Source of the DNA: Candidatus Methanocomedens sp.
Lineage (GTDB): Archaea > Halobacteriota > Methanosarcinia > Methanosarcinales > Methanocomedenaceae
DNA length: 7,418 nucleotides
Assembly (NCBI GenBank): GCA_013374385.1
Contig: QBUR01000141.1
Coordinates: 1-7,418 of the forward strand
Reading direction: 5' to 3'
Both the position numbers and the translations under genes were made by a program. Positions within the stretch are counted from its first letter, which is position 1. Every line of letters starts with the position of its first letter. The notes beneath the pieces were generated by a model, which saw only the letters and a list, made by a program, of their open reading frames with translations, did no database searches and had not been told where the DNA came from. Of this stretch, positions 6,459 to 7,418 are shown one piece after another.

Positions 6459-7364
6459 ATGAATCCAAAAATTGGTATCCAGATCATAGCAGCTTTTATG
6501 ATAATATCCATGGTGCTCTCTTCAGTGATTTATTTCATTGGAGATGACAGCTCAGATAATGGAGACATCCAATCTATTAGTACTGTAACTGAAGATTATT
6601 TCAATGTCGGTGGGAAACTGGTATTCCATAATTTCAAATCCATAACCGATGGTCTGCAGATGTCAACACCAAATGTCACATCAGCCCTGTTCGTTGATGT
6701 GGATTATATTAATTACACTGCTTCCCAGACATGGCATGAACAATTGTCATACGAGATCACCACTGTTATACAATTATTGAGTAGTCAGGTTGACGACCTG
6801 TACCAAAGCAGTACCCTACAGATGTATTATGCCCAGTTGCCTGATGATGAGATGATTTTACTTAGTACTATGAGTCCAAAAAAAACACCAGACAGTTTTA
6901 TGCCTGCCTATTCTAACAATGGTCAATATATTATTTTAGAACGCAGTTTTGATTTCAGTGGATTTAATGTCATGGGTGAACCTACTATTTATACCAATAC
7001 CCGTGACACTGCCGAAGAAATAATCACCATAGTTGAAAGCTGGGTTGTACCATCAACGGGCTATGATATATTCCTCCCTGTGCTGAATCATTCTGATGAG
7101 TATTCCGAGTACCAGGCTGTGAATTCACAGGTCGCATTCGCAGATTTGTACTATATTGGGATACACCGGAATGATGATGACACTTTTACCAGAACTACAG
7201 TTTACCTGAATGCGTCCGATGGATGTGCAGCACATATCAATGAGCTGGCACAGAGTGGTTCAGAACGTGGTTTTAGCCAGTATGATGTCACATTAGAAGG
7301 GGACATTCTGAAGGTTATGCTCACAGGTGAGTTTTCACTTGTTAATGCTGAGGATATTCAGTAA
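6459..7364 (+). CDS. Uncharacterised membrane-anchored or secreted protein
   Basis: I do not recognise a family for this 301-residue protein. Residues 7-27 form a single hydrophobic segment after a Lys at position 4, consistent with a signal anchor or uncleaved signal peptide that leaves the rest outside the cytoplasm. There is no lipobox cysteine. The remainder is acidic and rich in Ser, Thr, Asp, Asn and Tyr. It has four N-X-S/T sequons (Asn72, Asn85, Asn210, Asn251), compatible with archaeal surface glycosylation, and only one Cys (256). No helix-turn-helix, ATPase or enzymatic motif is visible. The start is supported by AGGATAGGT (6445-6453), 5 nt before the ATG. It is divergent from trpD and shares a 136-bp spacer with it, so co-regulation is possible but unproven. 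Confidence 0.85.
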   Translation: MNPKIGIQIIAAFMIISMVLSSVIYFIGDDSSDNGDIQSISTVTEDYFNVGGKLVFHNFKSITDGLQMSTPNVTSALFVDVDYINYTASQTWHEQLSYEITTVIQLLSSQVDDLYQSSTLQMYYAQLPDDEMILLSTMSPKKTPDSFMPAYSNNGQYIILERSFDFSGFNVMGEPTIYTNTRDTAEEIITIVESWVVPSTGYDIFLPVLNHSDEYSEYQAVNSQVAFADLYYIGIHRNDDDTFTRTTVYLNASDGCAAHINELAQSGSERGFSQYDVTLEGDILKVMLTGEFSLVNAEDIQ

Positions 7365-7368
7365 TCTC

Positions 7369-7382
7369 ATTTTGTCCCATTT
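7369..7382 (+). terminator. Weak T-rich candidate terminator after the 6459 gene
   Basis: Five nucleotides past the TAA, ATTTTGTCCCATTT gives two short T-runs of the kind that can terminate archaeal transcription. There is no hairpin. The remaining bases to the window end hold only a TATA-like TTATATAC (7394-7401), which might serve a following gene outside the window. Confidence 0.22.
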
Positions 7383-7418
7383 AACTGTAACAATTATATA
7401 CGGCAATAGTCCTATATT

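Noticed and set aside
1..7418. CRISPR array, insertion sequence, tRNA or rRNA
   Set aside because: No regularly spaced direct repeats, no transposase-like protein with flanking terminal repeats, and no tRNA or rRNA signature were seen on either strand. The only repeats are the short inverted ones at 104-210.

Overview
The window looks like part of a euryarchaeal chromosome, most probably from a methanogen or methane-oxidising relative (Methanosarcinia-like). The lineage is an inference. It rests on archaeal promoters (a TATA box with a purine-rich BRE, no bacterial -35/-10 pair), on Shine-Dalgarno sites such as GGTGAT that match the archaeal 16S tail, and on the general look of the proteins. 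I cannot name the genus from the sequence.

Layout. Most of the window is one minus-strand operon read from right to left: trpD, trpF, trpE, trpG, then a 702-residue DUF255/YyaL-type protein. The genes are packed tightly. There is a 6-nt gap between trpD and trpF, 4-nt ATGA overlaps at trpF/trpE and trpE/trpG, and 24 nt (12 if a TTG start is used) before the DUF255 gene. To the right, a divergent plus-strand gene (6459-7364) encodes an unrecognised membrane-anchored or secreted protein with one N-terminal hydrophobic segment. The left edge holds the probable last 37 codons of another plus-strand gene (ending at 115). It converges on the operon across a 155-bp spacer rich in inverted repeats.

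How the genes work together. TrpE and TrpG form anthranilate synthase (chorismate plus glutamine to anthranilate). TrpD adds phosphoribosyl from PRPP, and TrpF isomerises the phosphoribosyl-anthranilate. The later steps (trpC, trpB, trpA) are not in this window. TrpE keeps the LLES motif linked to feedback inhibition by tryptophan. The role of the DUF255 protein in this operon is not apparent.

Most notable signal. The 136-bp divergent spacer (6323-6458) carries four TGTACA-like hexamers starting at 6341, 6351, 6361 and 6371, exactly 10 bp apart. They lie between the trpD TATA box and the start codon, over the predicted transcription start. TGTACA is the TRP-box core bound by the TrpY repressor in Methanothermobacter, so this is a good candidate for a tryptophan-responsive operator. 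The divergent gene, however, is not a TrpY-like regulator. The rest of the window is conventional, and I see no phage, transposon, CRISPR, tRNA or rRNA.
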